19,376 nucleotides of DNA from Anaerolineales bacterium. GTDB lineage: Bacteria > Chloroflexota > Anaerolineae > Anaerolineales > DRMV01. Shown in pieces: positions 1 through 7,017 of the stretch (position 1 is the stretch's first letter; every line of letters starts with the position of its first letter). The notes under the pieces are model-generated. The model worked only from the letters and a program-made list of their open reading frames with translations. It did no database searches and was not told the DNA's origin. The stretch is from contig WFUL01000210.1 of assembly GCA_015484985.1 (NCBI GenBank), positions 1 to 19,376 of the forward strand, written 5' to 3'. The translations under genes and the position numbers were made by a program.

Positions 1-1
1 C

Positions 2-271
2 GTGTACATTGAAGTCCTGGACACAGGGGCCGTCTACCACACCTATACCCCCGAAGGCATTCCCACCTGCACCAAGGTGCGCACCCAACTCCAGGGGCAT
101 GAGCGGGCGACCCTGGCCTTTCGGACGCCCGTAGACCTGACGGACAGGCGCATCCGCCTCACCCTCAAAGCCTGCACCCAACCCCATTTCCAGGGTGCTT
201 GCGTTTCGTACGCTGTTGTGTGGACCATCGAACCTCCACCGCGGATTCCCCTACCCTTCCCCCGACCATAA
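2..271 (+). CDS. C-terminal fragment of an unidentified protein (5' end outside window)
   Basis: An open frame enters from the left edge and ends at TAA 269-271. About 89 residues are visible and the true start lies upstream; the GTG at the edge is probably an internal valine codon. The fragment has beta-strand-like alternation of hydrophobic and polar residues, three cysteines (near residues 23, 58 and 67) and a proline-rich tail. That suits the end of an extracytoplasmic beta domain, but no family is recognisable. The stop codon lies only 1 bp before the target duplication of the mobile element at 281-558, so the element landed just outside the gene and did not truncate it. It faces the minus-strand protease gene convergently. 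It could be another member of the envelope cluster that follows, but this is inference. Confidence 0.55.
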   Translation: MYIEVLDTGAVYHTYTPEGIPTCTKVRTQLQGHERATLAFRTPVDLTDRRIRLTLKACTQPHFQGACVSYAVVWTIEPPPRIPLPFPRP

Positions 272-280
272 GGGACAATC

Positions 281-558
281 GGGTGCATGCAGATGTTGCC
301 GAAATCAGCTGGTCCTTTATGGACCGAAAGTTTGGACCACCTCTGCAAGCGGGCCTTTTCCTTTTGGAACGCACAGGTCTGTCCGGGTCCGGGACCCCGG
401 ATGAAGAGAGATAATGCAGCAAGCGGCTTCGCCGCTTGCTGCATTATCTCTTCTTTGCTCCTGCGGTCCAGGGCCTGGACAGACCTGTGCGAAACGTTGG
501 GTGCCTTTCCAAAGCGGCACCATCTTTTCTCCCACTTCGGCAACTTTTGAGTGCACCC
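281..558. mobile_element. MITE-like element with 8-bp target duplication and nested palindromes
   Basis: A 278-bp non-coding segment is flanked by perfect 8-bp direct repeats GGACAATC (273-280 and 559-566). It begins GGGTGCA and ends TGCACCC. The terminal inverted repeats extend to 23 bp with 19 matches, because GTTGCCGAA (295-303) pairs with TTCGGCAAC (536-544) at the same distance from each end. Further in, 371-396 pairs with 465-490 (23 of 26 bases, the outer 14 perfect). The centre is a perfect 21-bp hairpin (407-427 with 431-451). No reading frame in it resembles a transposase. The structure is that of a non-autonomous element moved by a transposase that makes 8-bp duplications (for example ISL3, IS256, IS66 or IS1595 families), but I cannot assign the family. 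Confidence 0.8.
407..451. terminator. Perfect hairpin at the core of the mobile element; possible bidirectional terminator
   Basis: Arms of 21 bp (407-427, 431-451) are perfectly complementary around a TTC loop. The inner part is GC-rich and the outer part ends in AGAGATAAT on the left and ATTATCTCT on the right, followed by TCTTCTTT. This could stop transcription leaving the plus-strand gene that ends at 271. The left flank is A/G-rich rather than A-rich, so termination on the minus strand is less convincing. It closely resembles the hairpin at 9619-9669 in loop and outer-arm sequence. Confidence 0.5.
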
Positions 559-596
559 GGACAATCCGGCTCTTGGGTTATGCGGCCTGATATAAG

Positions 597-699
597 TAGG
601 AGTTACGCAGTTAAACCCATATATGCCGACAGGCCGCGCTTAAGACCCCTGTATATGGGGAATTATCTGATGCCATAACCGTGAAGTGCGTAACTCCTA
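597..699. mobile_element. 103-bp MITE-like element with 13-bp terminal inverted repeats and 5-bp target duplication
   Basis: The segment begins TAGGAGTTACGCA (597-609) and ends with its exact reverse complement TGCGTAACTCCTA (687-699). It is flanked on both sides by ATAAG (592-596 and 700-704), a perfect 5-bp duplication. Inside, CCCATATA (616-623) pairs with TATATGGG (652-659), so the whole can fold as a stem. At 103 bp it cannot encode a transposase. It sits 30 bp from the larger element at 281-558 and a few bases before the terminator of the minus-strand protease gene. TIRs of the GGAGTTACGCA type are familiar from bacterial insertion sequences, but I cannot name the parent family. Confidence 0.8.
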
Positions 700-710
700 A
701 TAAGAAAGAA

Positions 711-738
711 GACCGGGGCGATTTGCATCGCCCCGGTC
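711..738 (-). terminator. Rho-independent terminator of the HtrA-like protease gene
   Basis: A 12-bp perfect stem, GACCGGGGCGAT (711-722) with ATCGCCCCGGTC (727-738), encloses a 4-base loop. Read on the minus strand it is followed by the T-rich run CTTCTTTCTTATTA. It lies 37 bp past the stop codon of the minus-strand gene ending at 776. Confidence 0.85.
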
Positions 739-775
739 CGTTATGGTTTCAGGAAGGCGGAGGTGGCCTCTGTTT

Positions 776-2455
776 CTACGGCAGGGTGCCGACCACGTCA
801 AAGGTGTTGAGCACTGCCTGCAACAGGGTCGTGACGTCCTCATTAGGGGTCACGTGCACGATAACCGTCATCAAGAAGTCGGGCAGGTCACTCCCGGTCT
901 TTGGACGCACCGCGAGGACCAGGGCCTCGATGTTGCGATTGGGGCCGCATCGGCTCCAGAAATCGGCCTTACCCCGATAGTACCCGTCGTCGTAATTCTG
1001 ACGGCCGTCATATTTACACAGGTCCTTGTAGAGATTGTTCTTGAAGAAGTCCAGCATCTGCACATGGCCAACGTACTTGGCGAAGTCCTCCGAGGCCGTC
1101 ACCCAAATCCCCGGCCCCTGGAAGCTGTCAAAGGCCTGCAGGTCCGGAGCAATCATCAGACTGGCCGCGGTCCCTTCCTGTAGCGTCCAGGGAGAGCCGT
1201 CAACGTCCGTCCAAGACGAAGGAGCCGCCACCGCGATGGCCTGATACTGGTCCGTCCAGATGGTGAAGTCGCCTTGGGTCTGGCCACCCTGCTGACCGCC
1301 GCCCGCGGTGGAGTCCCCCAACGTACCCGTGACCTTGAGAGGTTCACCATTGATGGTGCCCACCAGGATTTCACCCGTCGCCAGCCGCAGGACCTCGATC
1401 TTCATGGGCGACGTCAGGGAGCGGCTGGCCAGGATTTCGCAGTATTCCTTCATCGTCCCGCGCGTCGAGAGGACCAGATTCTCAATGGTCATGATGATGT
1501 CGCCCGGCTGGAGGCCCACCTTATCCGCGGGGGAACCCGACTCCACCGAAGCCACCCAGATGCCACTGAAACTGCCGTCCTCGCTGCGTACCGCGGTGCC
1601 GTCAATACCCAACCACAGGTAGGGGTCGCCCTTGCGCATCCGTTCCACAGCAGGACGAGCCAGTTCCGCGGGAATGGCGTAGTTGGTGTCCTTTACGTCT
1701 TCGCCCGCGTAGTTGACACCCACGACCTGCCCTTGCGGCGTAATCAAAGGTCCACCGGAGTTGCCGCCACGAATGCGGGCGTCGTGGAGGTAGGTGTATT
1801 CCAGATAGGCCCAATTGGTTTCACCAACATCCCGGGTGCGTGAGATGATGCCCTTAGTAAGGGTGTATTGATAATCGTCAGCAATCCCGGGGAATCCGGC
1901 GGCATACACCTCCATGCCCTCGGTGACCTGACCGGTATACCATTCCAGATAAACCGGGAAGGGGCCACCCTCAATTTGGACCACAGCCAGATCCAGGCAC
2001 TCCGATGCGGCGATGACACGGACGGGAAATTCCTTCTTGATGTCGCCTGCGATGTAGGCCTTGAGGGTAGCCGCGCCCGTTACCACGTGATTGTTGGTGA
2101 CTGCGATACCCGAGGGGTCAATGATGAACCCGCTTCCTACCCATTCAATGTTGCGGACCGTCTCACCACCCGTCTCCAACAGCGTCTTCGTGCCCGTGGC
2201 GATGAATTTGACCACCGCGTTTTCCGCTTCCTGGAAGGAACGGGCGGGGCGGCTTCCCGCGAGGGGTTGGGCAGCGGGAGGCTGGGACGTATTGGGCTGT
2301 TGCTGGACTTGGGGCTGGGCCACAGTGGGTTGGGCTTGTTGTGCGCCCGTAGACGCCCCCTCACCGGAGGATTGGCCACCAAGTCCGCCCAGGCAGGCCA
2401 TAGAAGTGAAAAGGAGAAAAGCCAAGAACAAGAAAAGCGGTCGTCGCGGCAGCAT
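776..2455 (-). CDS. HtrA/DegP-like trypsin-family serine protease with PDZ domain, probable lipoprotein
   Basis: A 559-residue extracytoplasmic serine protease of the S1C type, expected to degrade or process proteins outside the membrane. Residues 1-21 form a signal peptide ending in Cys21 (TSMAC), an imperfect lipobox with Ser at -3. A Gln/Pro-rich linker (about 28-70) follows. The protease domain (about 75-270) shows the triad His123 (NNHVV), Asp155 (CLDLAVV) and Ser233 (GNSGGP). A PDZ domain follows (about 280-370), then a Gly/Gln linker and a C-terminal domain of roughly 160 residues with several cysteines that I do not recognise. The start is supported by AGGAGGTG six bases upstream. It has its own promoter (2492-2527) and terminator (711-738), so it is probably a single-gene transcript next to the lipoprotein operon. 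The chemistry is well supported; the substrates are unknown. Confidence 0.93.
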   Translation of the reverse strand: MLPRRPLFLFLAFLLFTSMACLGGLGGQSSGEGASTGAQQAQPTVAQPQVQQQPNTSQPPAAQPLAGSRPARSFQEAENAVVKFIATGTKTLLETGGETVRNIEWVGSGFIIDPSGIAVTNNHVVTGAATLKAYIAGDIKKEFPVRVIAASECLDLAVVQIEGGPFPVYLEWYTGQVTEGMEVYAAGFPGIADDYQYTLTKGIISRTRDVGETNWAYLEYTYLHDARIRGGNSGGPLITPQGQVVGVNYAGEDVKDTNYAIPAELARPAVERMRKGDPYLWLGIDGTAVRSEDGSFSGIWVASVESGSPADKVGLQPGDIIMTIENLVLSTRGTMKEYCEILASRSLTSPMKIEVLRLATGEILVGTINGEPLKVTGTLGDSTAGGGQQGGQTQGDFTIWTDQYQAIAVAAPSSWTDVDGSPWTLQEGTAASLMIAPDLQAFDSFQGPGIWVTASEDFAKYVGHVQMLDFFKNNLYKDLCKYDGRQNYDDGYYRGKADFWSRCGPNRNIEALVLAVRPKTGSDLPDFLMTVIVHVTPNEDVTTLLQAVLNTFDVVGTLP

Positions 2456-2491
2456 AAGAACACCTCCTGAAGATGTAATGTAGGTACACTC

Positions 2492-2527
2492 ACTATACCC
2501 GCCAACGTCAGGAAATCGTCAGAAAAA
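2492..2527 (-). promoter_or_regulatory. Promoter of the HtrA-like gene with two 11-bp direct repeats
   Basis: On the minus strand, TATAGT (2492-2497) forms a -10 box. Eight bases upstream begin two tandem 11-bp units which in plus orientation read CGTCAGGAAAT (2506-2516) and CGTCAGAAAAA (2517-2527). No good -35 box is present; the repeats occupy its place. This is the layout of promoters activated by PhoB/OmpR-type response regulators. The promoter at 6919-6955 has almost the same sequence and spacing. Confidence 0.6.
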
Positions 2528-2655
2528 CGTCGGCACCCTTTTCTCCAACCTGCCACCTCACCAGCAGCACTTGGTGCCAGGCTGGTATAAAAGTCCTCCT
2601 CCCGACGCCCTGGGGTGATGGACCGTTTATGAATCCTTCCTCGCTTCCAACCCCC

Positions 2656-3522
2656 TTAGGGAGTACCGCTCAAAGTGAGGCTCTGAATCAGAAGGTCCAA
2701 CAAATCCAGACGCGGGGTAAAGGCCGTAGGAGGCTGTTGAGACAGCGCCTGAGCGGCTTTTTGGTTGTAAGCCTCAATACCTGCCATATCCGTGATGTCT
2801 TGTGGGAGGGGTTGAAGGGCTTGGGCATTGGTGTTCTGCGCGGGGTCCATCGTCGAAGGCAGAATGGCGGCAACCACCGGAAAAACGGCATATACGGCAT
2901 ACTGACCGTTGCTGGTCGTCCCACGAAAAACATAGACCAGGCTTTCATTGTTGGCCATCACCAGGGATTGCCCCTGAATCTCCAGGGTTCGCGTTCCTTG
3001 ACCACTAACAAAATTGAGGGGGGTTCGCGCGGCCTCAAAAATCACCGCGGCATTCTGCCCTTCTGGCGGAAAGACCCACTGCCCAAACGCGGCCTGTGCC
3101 TGGGCCAGGGGAATCACATCCACACAACCCTGCTCGCAAAAGGCATCCGCGGGGGAGGTTGCGAAACGCCAGATGGTAATCACCTGAGAACTGTCCATGG
3201 TTCCAAAGGTCGTCTGAAAGCACTGGGACGTCCAGCTCAAGCCTTGGGGGATGGTCAACCGTATGGGAGCGGACGGACAGGTCACCGTCGTCCCCGCGGG
3301 CGTTGGGGTCGCAGGTTGAGACGTCGGGGGCATAACCGTCGGCGGCGGTGCTCCACCTCCTGGGTTGCCCGTGGAAGAAGACTGGCCGTTCAGAACCGGC
3401 GTAGGAATGTCGGATGGAGGCTGGGATGGAGCGGGCTCGAACAGGAAACGACAGGCACCTGCTGTCAAAACTACCAGGAACAACCATCCGAACGTCATCC
3501 GGGCGCTCATACGAGAGAACAT
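2656..3522 (-). CDS. Hypothetical secreted lipoprotein, 288 aa
   Basis: I do not recognise a family. The start at 3522 is chosen because GGGAGGT lies seven bases upstream and because a signal peptide follows at once (hydrophobic stretch about residues 10-23, Cys24 in AGAC); longer frames would run into the neighbouring gene. A Pro/Ser/Thr/Gly-rich linker (about 30-75) leads to a compact domain of about 150 residues containing four cysteines (near TCPS, SQCF, FCEQ and GCVD) that could form disulfides. A Gln/Ala-rich C-terminal tail of about 60 residues follows. It is the third gene of a minus-strand series, 62 bp after the 471-aa lipoprotein, and is likely co-transcribed with it. A surface-anchored role is inferred from the signal peptide and linker only. 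Confidence 0.82.
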   Translation of the reverse strand: MFSRMSARMTFGWLFLVVLTAGACRFLFEPAPSQPPSDIPTPVLNGQSSSTGNPGGGAPPPTVMPPTSQPATPTPAGTTVTCPSAPIRLTIPQGLSWTSQCFQTTFGTMDSSQVITIWRFATSPADAFCEQGCVDVIPLAQAQAAFGQWVFPPEGQNAAVIFEAARTPLNFVSGQGTRTLEIQGQSLVMANNESLVYVFRGTTSNGQYAVYAVFPVVAAILPSTMDPAQNTNAQALQPLPQDITDMAGIEAYNQKAAQALSQQPPTAFTPRLDLLDLLIQSLTLSGTP

Positions 3523-3584
3523 CAGTGGACCTCCCAAGACTTTGGATTTCATGAGAGATGCTGGCCTCCATTCATCGTGAACGT

Positions 3585-5000
3585 TCAACGACATCCCATC
3601 TTGGTCAGGGAAACGAACAGCATGGTACGGCCATCCGGCATGGGGATGTCGGTCAGGGAAATTTCCCCATAAGTGTATTTGTAGGACCCTTCGAATCCAC
3701 GGTCGAATTGCAGCACCAGGAGAGAGGGAGAACGCCGAACTTCCTGATAGGTACCGCTGTACAGTTCCTGACCGTCCACCAGCAGGGTGTAAGTGGGTTG
3801 CTGGCTGTCGAAGTTGAGTTGCATGACGTACATGTCCAACCCAACCCAACCGGCACCGCAATAGGAAGACATGGTACCGAACTCCGTCAGTACCTGGGGG
3901 GCCGGAGGTTCACCGATAGTGACCTCACGGGTTTCGTTACTTTGCAACACCAAGGAGCCCGCCGCCAGATAGCGGGTGATGGTCTTCCCCGAGGCATCCC
4001 AGAAGCCTGCGGCGGCCACGTAGGAGTACTGCACGCCAGGCTGGAAATCGGAAACGGTCAAACACATGCCCGTCCCAATGACCTGGCTCAGGTCTCGGAT
4101 AACTTCCTCTTCTTTGGGGCCCTGCGCATCGGTATAGCGAAACAGCAGGCTCACGATGGGTGACTGGGAAGTGTTACAGAAACGCACCTGAGCCGTACCT
4201 GTTCCACCCGGAGAACCAGCGCCGTTGTCGTCATTCCCCAAATCAATTTGATTGGGGTCAAAGGTGATGATGGGAGGAGGAGCCTGGTATTCAGGAGGAA
4301 GCTCGACCATTCCCCCGGAGCTACCATCGCTGTTTCCGTTCCCCCCTCCTCCCTGGACGCCACTGTTCCCCCCTCCCGGCGTGTTGGCGCCGCCATTTTG
4401 TGGAGGTTGGGGAGAAGTAGGTGGAGGTGCCGGAGGCGCTCCAGGTGCGCTCCCATTGCCTCCTGAAGAGGGCAGAGCATCCTGGGGAATGCAGGGACGA
4501 ATGGATACAGGCACGGGACTGGCGGGGTAACGCGTGGTGTTTCCCGCCACATCCGTGGCCAGAATTTGAAATTCCAACCGCACCGGCTGTTGACCGTCGG
4601 AGAAGCGGGCACCCTCATCACCGGCGGGGATCTGTACCCCATACGCGTCCTGCCCAAAGGACGCCATGGGGACTTGAAGAAAATCCGTATGTCCGGGGTA
4701 GCGGTACAGCACGGCAACAGAGGCCACGCCTTTGTCGTCCGTCACGCGAGCGCTCACACTGAGCATGGTGGGTGAACACACACCACCCATAAAAATGGTC
4801 CCCGGAGCGGTCACGTCCGCCACCACGGGAGGCGTACGATCTTCTTGAGGCCCCGATGCACTCGTGATGGGGGAAGCGGGGCTCCCCGAGCCCATGACCC
4901 CTGAAGGTCCTGTAGGCCCGGGGGTCAGCCACCGACATCCCCATAACGCCGCGACGACGGCGCACACGAAAATCAGGGACGAAAGACTATGCTTTCGCAT
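3585..5000 (-). CDS. Ig-like lipoprotein, 471 aa
   Basis: The ATG at 5000 is preferred over an upstream TTG (5024) because GGAAGGTAAGG precedes it and the signal peptide begins there. Residues 1-22 end in LWGC, a lipobox with an unusual Trp at -2. After a short Pro/Gly/Ser linker comes one Ig-like module (about 58-165) that begins with an FMGGVCSP motif, continues with strand-like segments ending in the phrase TDVAGNTTRY, and closes with a Cys (SIRPC). It matches the modules of the 620-aa protein upstream. A long Gly/Pro/Asn/Ser linker follows (about 170-250), with a C-terminal region of beta character that I do not recognise. The gene starts 17 bp after the stop of the 620-aa gene, so the two are probably co-transcribed. 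A structural or adhesive role is inferred; no catalytic motif is visible. Confidence 0.85.
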   Translation of the reverse strand: MRKHSLSSLIFVCAVVAALWGCRWLTPGPTGPSGVMGSGSPASPITSASGPQEDRTPPVVADVTAPGTIFMGGVCSPTMLSVSARVTDDKGVASVAVLYRYPGHTDFLQVPMASFGQDAYGVQIPAGDEGARFSDGQQPVRLEFQILATDVAGNTTRYPASPVPVSIRPCIPQDALPSSGGNGSAPGAPPAPPPTSPQPPQNGGANTPGGGNSGVQGGGGNGNSDGSSGGMVELPPEYQAPPPIITFDPNQIDLGNDDNGAGSPGGTGTAQVRFCNTSQSPIVSLLFRYTDAQGPKEEEVIRDLSQVIGTGMCLTVSDFQPGVQYSYVAAAGFWDASGKTITRYLAAGSLVLQSNETREVTIGEPPAPQVLTEFGTMSSYCGAGWVGLDMYVMQLNFDSQQPTYTLLVDGQELYSGTYQEVRRSPSLLVLQFDRGFEGSYKYTYGEISLTDIPMPDGRTMLFVSLTKMGCR

Positions 5001-5017
5001 CCTTACCTTCCTGCCAA

Positions 5018-6880
5018 CTAACAATCCGGATCATCCGGCACCGTGATGTCACAAATCCCATCGCTGGGAGGCTGCGGATTGGGCAGCACGGCGCAATCAG
5101 GGTCTTGGGGATCATTGATGTCACAAATCCCGTCGGAAGGCGGCGTATCACAATTCGCCACGTTGGGGTCGCAGAGAATATCCGGGGAGACCGGTTGGAG
5201 TTCACAGGCCTCCACCGTCACGTAACCGCCCCCCGGCCCACCTGTACTCGTGGAACCCCCGACACCCTCGGCCACCACCTGCAGGGACAACAAGCCCGAG
5301 GGCGGATATCCCGCGCCATCGAACAGGTAGTCGTTCAAGTTGAATTCCACGCGAAAGGTCGTGCCGCCCACGTATCCCAGGGAAACCGAATGCGTTACTT
5401 GGGGCACCATGTTCGGTTGAGGCACGTAACCGAAAAGGACGTAGGCGTTCTGCACCTGGTCCGCGTTGGAAATCTCGGCCGTCACCACCATCATGGTGGA
5501 CTGATCGCCACAAAGGCCAAAGTAGGCGGGCGTGGGGGAAACCGTGACCGACAGGACCTCAGGGGGAGATGGAGGTTGAGGTGCGGAGGACGCGCTACAC
5601 GGATAGAGGGGCTGGAAGTACGTTCCACTTTTGACCTTCTTCCCATCGGTAGTGGTGATTTCCACGTAATACACCAGGCGATCGATCGCCGCGTGGTCCG
5701 GCAACTCCTGGCCGACGTCAATGCGGGCCATATAGTTTCCAATGCCTTGCTCACGATACATGGGCGCGCTGTCGGGAAAATCGTTCCCAGGAGCGGTGCT
5801 GAGTTCGTAACGGTAGCGCACCTGAGCCGAGGACACCCGACTGATGTCATCCACCACGACCTCGATTTCCACCCAGGTGGTCTCGCCACTCTGACACACG
5901 CCAAAGTAGGTCTCGTCGGGGTAGGACTGCACGTTCTGAATTCGCAGAGAAGACCCGGACGAACCCGCGTTACCACCGGAAGAAGCCGGAGGTTGACCTC
6001 CTGCGCTCCCCGATGAAGAGGGTTGCTGGGCTTTCTGATTGCAAACCTTCACATCCACGGTGCCAGCCACAGAGGCTCCAGGAGGATAGGTCATGGTATT
6101 GCCCGCGGCATCGGTAGCCACAATCCGATATCCCAACTGCCCCTCTTTCCCCTGGAGGGCCTTTGCGGCTTCCTGCGCGACGGGAATCGTGGCCTGGAAA
6201 ACCGTTCCCTGACCTTGCATGGGCAGACGTCGCACCTGGCCTACAGGCTGCATGTTTACCTCGAACCAGTATTCCAGCGTAACGGTAGCCTGACCGGAGT
6301 TGTCTACGACCGAGGCCGTAACCGTCAACGTCTTTGGCGTACAGGCACCCTGGTAATACACGGGGGCGGCCGAGGTGAAAGCATTGATGATGTTGGGAGG
6401 CTCTTTGTCTTGGCTCGCGGGAACGGCCTGCTTCTGGCAGGGAGATACCGAGACCTGGAGAACACCCTTCTGAGGATAAGTGCTGAGATTCCCCTGGGTA
6501 TCCGCCGCGTACGCCCGAAACTCAATGCGACCCGCTTGTCCCTGGAAGAAAGGGGAAACGTCGGTCGGCAGGGCGACAATGGCCGTGTATACACCCGAAC
6601 CGGCAGGTGTGGCCTGAACTTGCTGCCACGGACCAGCCTGGGCACCAACCAAACGATACTGGAGACCCACCTGGCCAAGGGTGGAAGTTCCGGCATCGAC
6701 CCGGATTTCTACCGTGAGCGTCGTAGGTCCACATGTGGACGAGCCGTAATAAACGGTCTGCATCTTGGGTACGACTTGTACTATGGGATTACGTCCCTGG
6801 GATGAGAGCAAGGACGATAACCCACAAGCCACCAAAAACAACGGCAGGACACCCACAAAAAACGCGATCTTCCGAGTCAT
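5018..6880 (-). CDS. Multi-module Ig-like lipoprotein, 620 aa
   Basis: A surface lipoprotein with a textbook lipobox (LVAC, Cys19) and a strong AAGGAGG site before ATG 6880. Four related beta-sandwich modules of about 110-125 residues follow (about 32-150, 160-280, 314-430, 440-560). Each opens with an aromatic-Gly-Cys motif (VYYGSSTC, VYYQGAC, TYFGVC, AYFGLC) and ends with a second Cys, so each is probably closed by one disulfide. The phrase TDAAGN in module 2 is typical of bacterial Ig-like domains. A Ser/Gly linker separates modules 2 and 3. The last 50 residues carry acidic Cys motifs, with SDGICDI twice and DPDC twice; at DNA level a 16-bp repeat recurs at 5044 and 5116. This tail could bind metal or act as a surface signal, but that is speculation. 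It is the first gene of the operon driven by the promoter at 6919-6955. Confidence 0.88.
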   Translation of the reverse strand: MTRKIAFFVGVLPLFLVACGLSSLLSSQGRNPIVQVVPKMQTVYYGSSTCGPTTLTVEIRVDAGTSTLGQVGLQYRLVGAQAGPWQQVQATPAGSGVYTAIVALPTDVSPFFQGQAGRIEFRAYAADTQGNLSTYPQKGVLQVSVSPCQKQAVPASQDKEPPNIINAFTSAAPVYYQGACTPKTLTVTASVVDNSGQATVTLEYWFEVNMQPVGQVRRLPMQGQGTVFQATIPVAQEAAKALQGKEGQLGYRIVATDAAGNTMTYPPGASVAGTVDVKVCNQKAQQPSSSGSAGGQPPASSGGNAGSSGSSLRIQNVQSYPDETYFGVCQSGETTWVEIEVVVDDISRVSSAQVRYRYELSTAPGNDFPDSAPMYREQGIGNYMARIDVGQELPDHAAIDRLVYYVEITTTDGKKVKSGTYFQPLYPCSASSAPQPPSPPEVLSVTVSPTPAYFGLCGDQSTMMVVTAEISNADQVQNAYVLFGYVPQPNMVPQVTHSVSLGYVGGTTFRVEFNLNDYLFDGAGYPPSGLLSLQVVAEGVGGSTSTGGPGGGYVTVEACELQPVSPDILCDPNVANCDTPPSDGICDINDPQDPDCAVLPNPQPPSDGICDITVPDDPDC

Positions 6881-6918
6881 GCGTCCTCCTTCATAAAAAA
6901 GGGTGCAAAGGTGATTCG

Positions 6919-6955
6919 ACCATACCTGGTAAACGTCAGGAAAGCGTCAAGAAAT
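6919..6955 (-). promoter_or_regulatory. Promoter of the Ig-lipoprotein operon with two 11-bp direct repeats
   Basis: On the minus strand, TATGGT (6919-6924) is the -10 box. Nine bases upstream begin two 11-bp units, CGTCAGGAAAG (6934-6944) and CGTCAAGAAAT (6945-6955) in plus orientation. The distal unit supplies TTGACG on the minus strand but 20 bases from the -10 box, too far for an ordinary -35. The arrangement copies that at 2492-2527. The box lies in the 137-bp gap between divergent genes and could also affect the plus-strand CapA-like gene. Confidence 0.6.
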
Positions 6956-6989
6956 CTACCCGTTTCCCGTTCCCCAAAACTGTTCGGGG

Positions 6990-6995
6990 TACAAT
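6990..6995 (+). promoter_or_regulatory. Possible -10 box of the CapA-like gene
   Basis: TACAAT lies 22 bases before the ATG at 7018, with a GGGGAGGTGG ribosome site between them. No clear -35 box is seen at the usual distance. A short inverted repeat, TCCCC...GGGG (6971-6989), sits immediately upstream. Confidence 0.4.
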
Positions 6996-7017
6996 CGAGA
7001 GGGGAGGTGGTCGGTAC

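Noticed and set aside
43..564. Minus-strand frame of 173 codons and several overlapping short frames
   Set aside because: They run across the palindromic mobile element and give matching peptides on both strands, as expected from an inverted repeat and not from a gene.
1868..2470. Plus-strand frames of 130-200 codons opposite the protease gene
   Set aside because: Shadows of the HtrA-like gene, which has the catalytic triad, ribosome site and promoter.
2560..2586. ACCAGC...GCTGGT inverted repeat after the 288-aa lipoprotein gene
   Set aside because: Six pairs with a 15-base loop and no T-run on either strand; not supported as a terminator.
5105..6805. Plus-strand frames of 260 and 303 codons
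   Set aside because: Arg/His/Gly-rich translations without domain features, opposite the 620-aa lipoprotein with clear modules and signal peptide.
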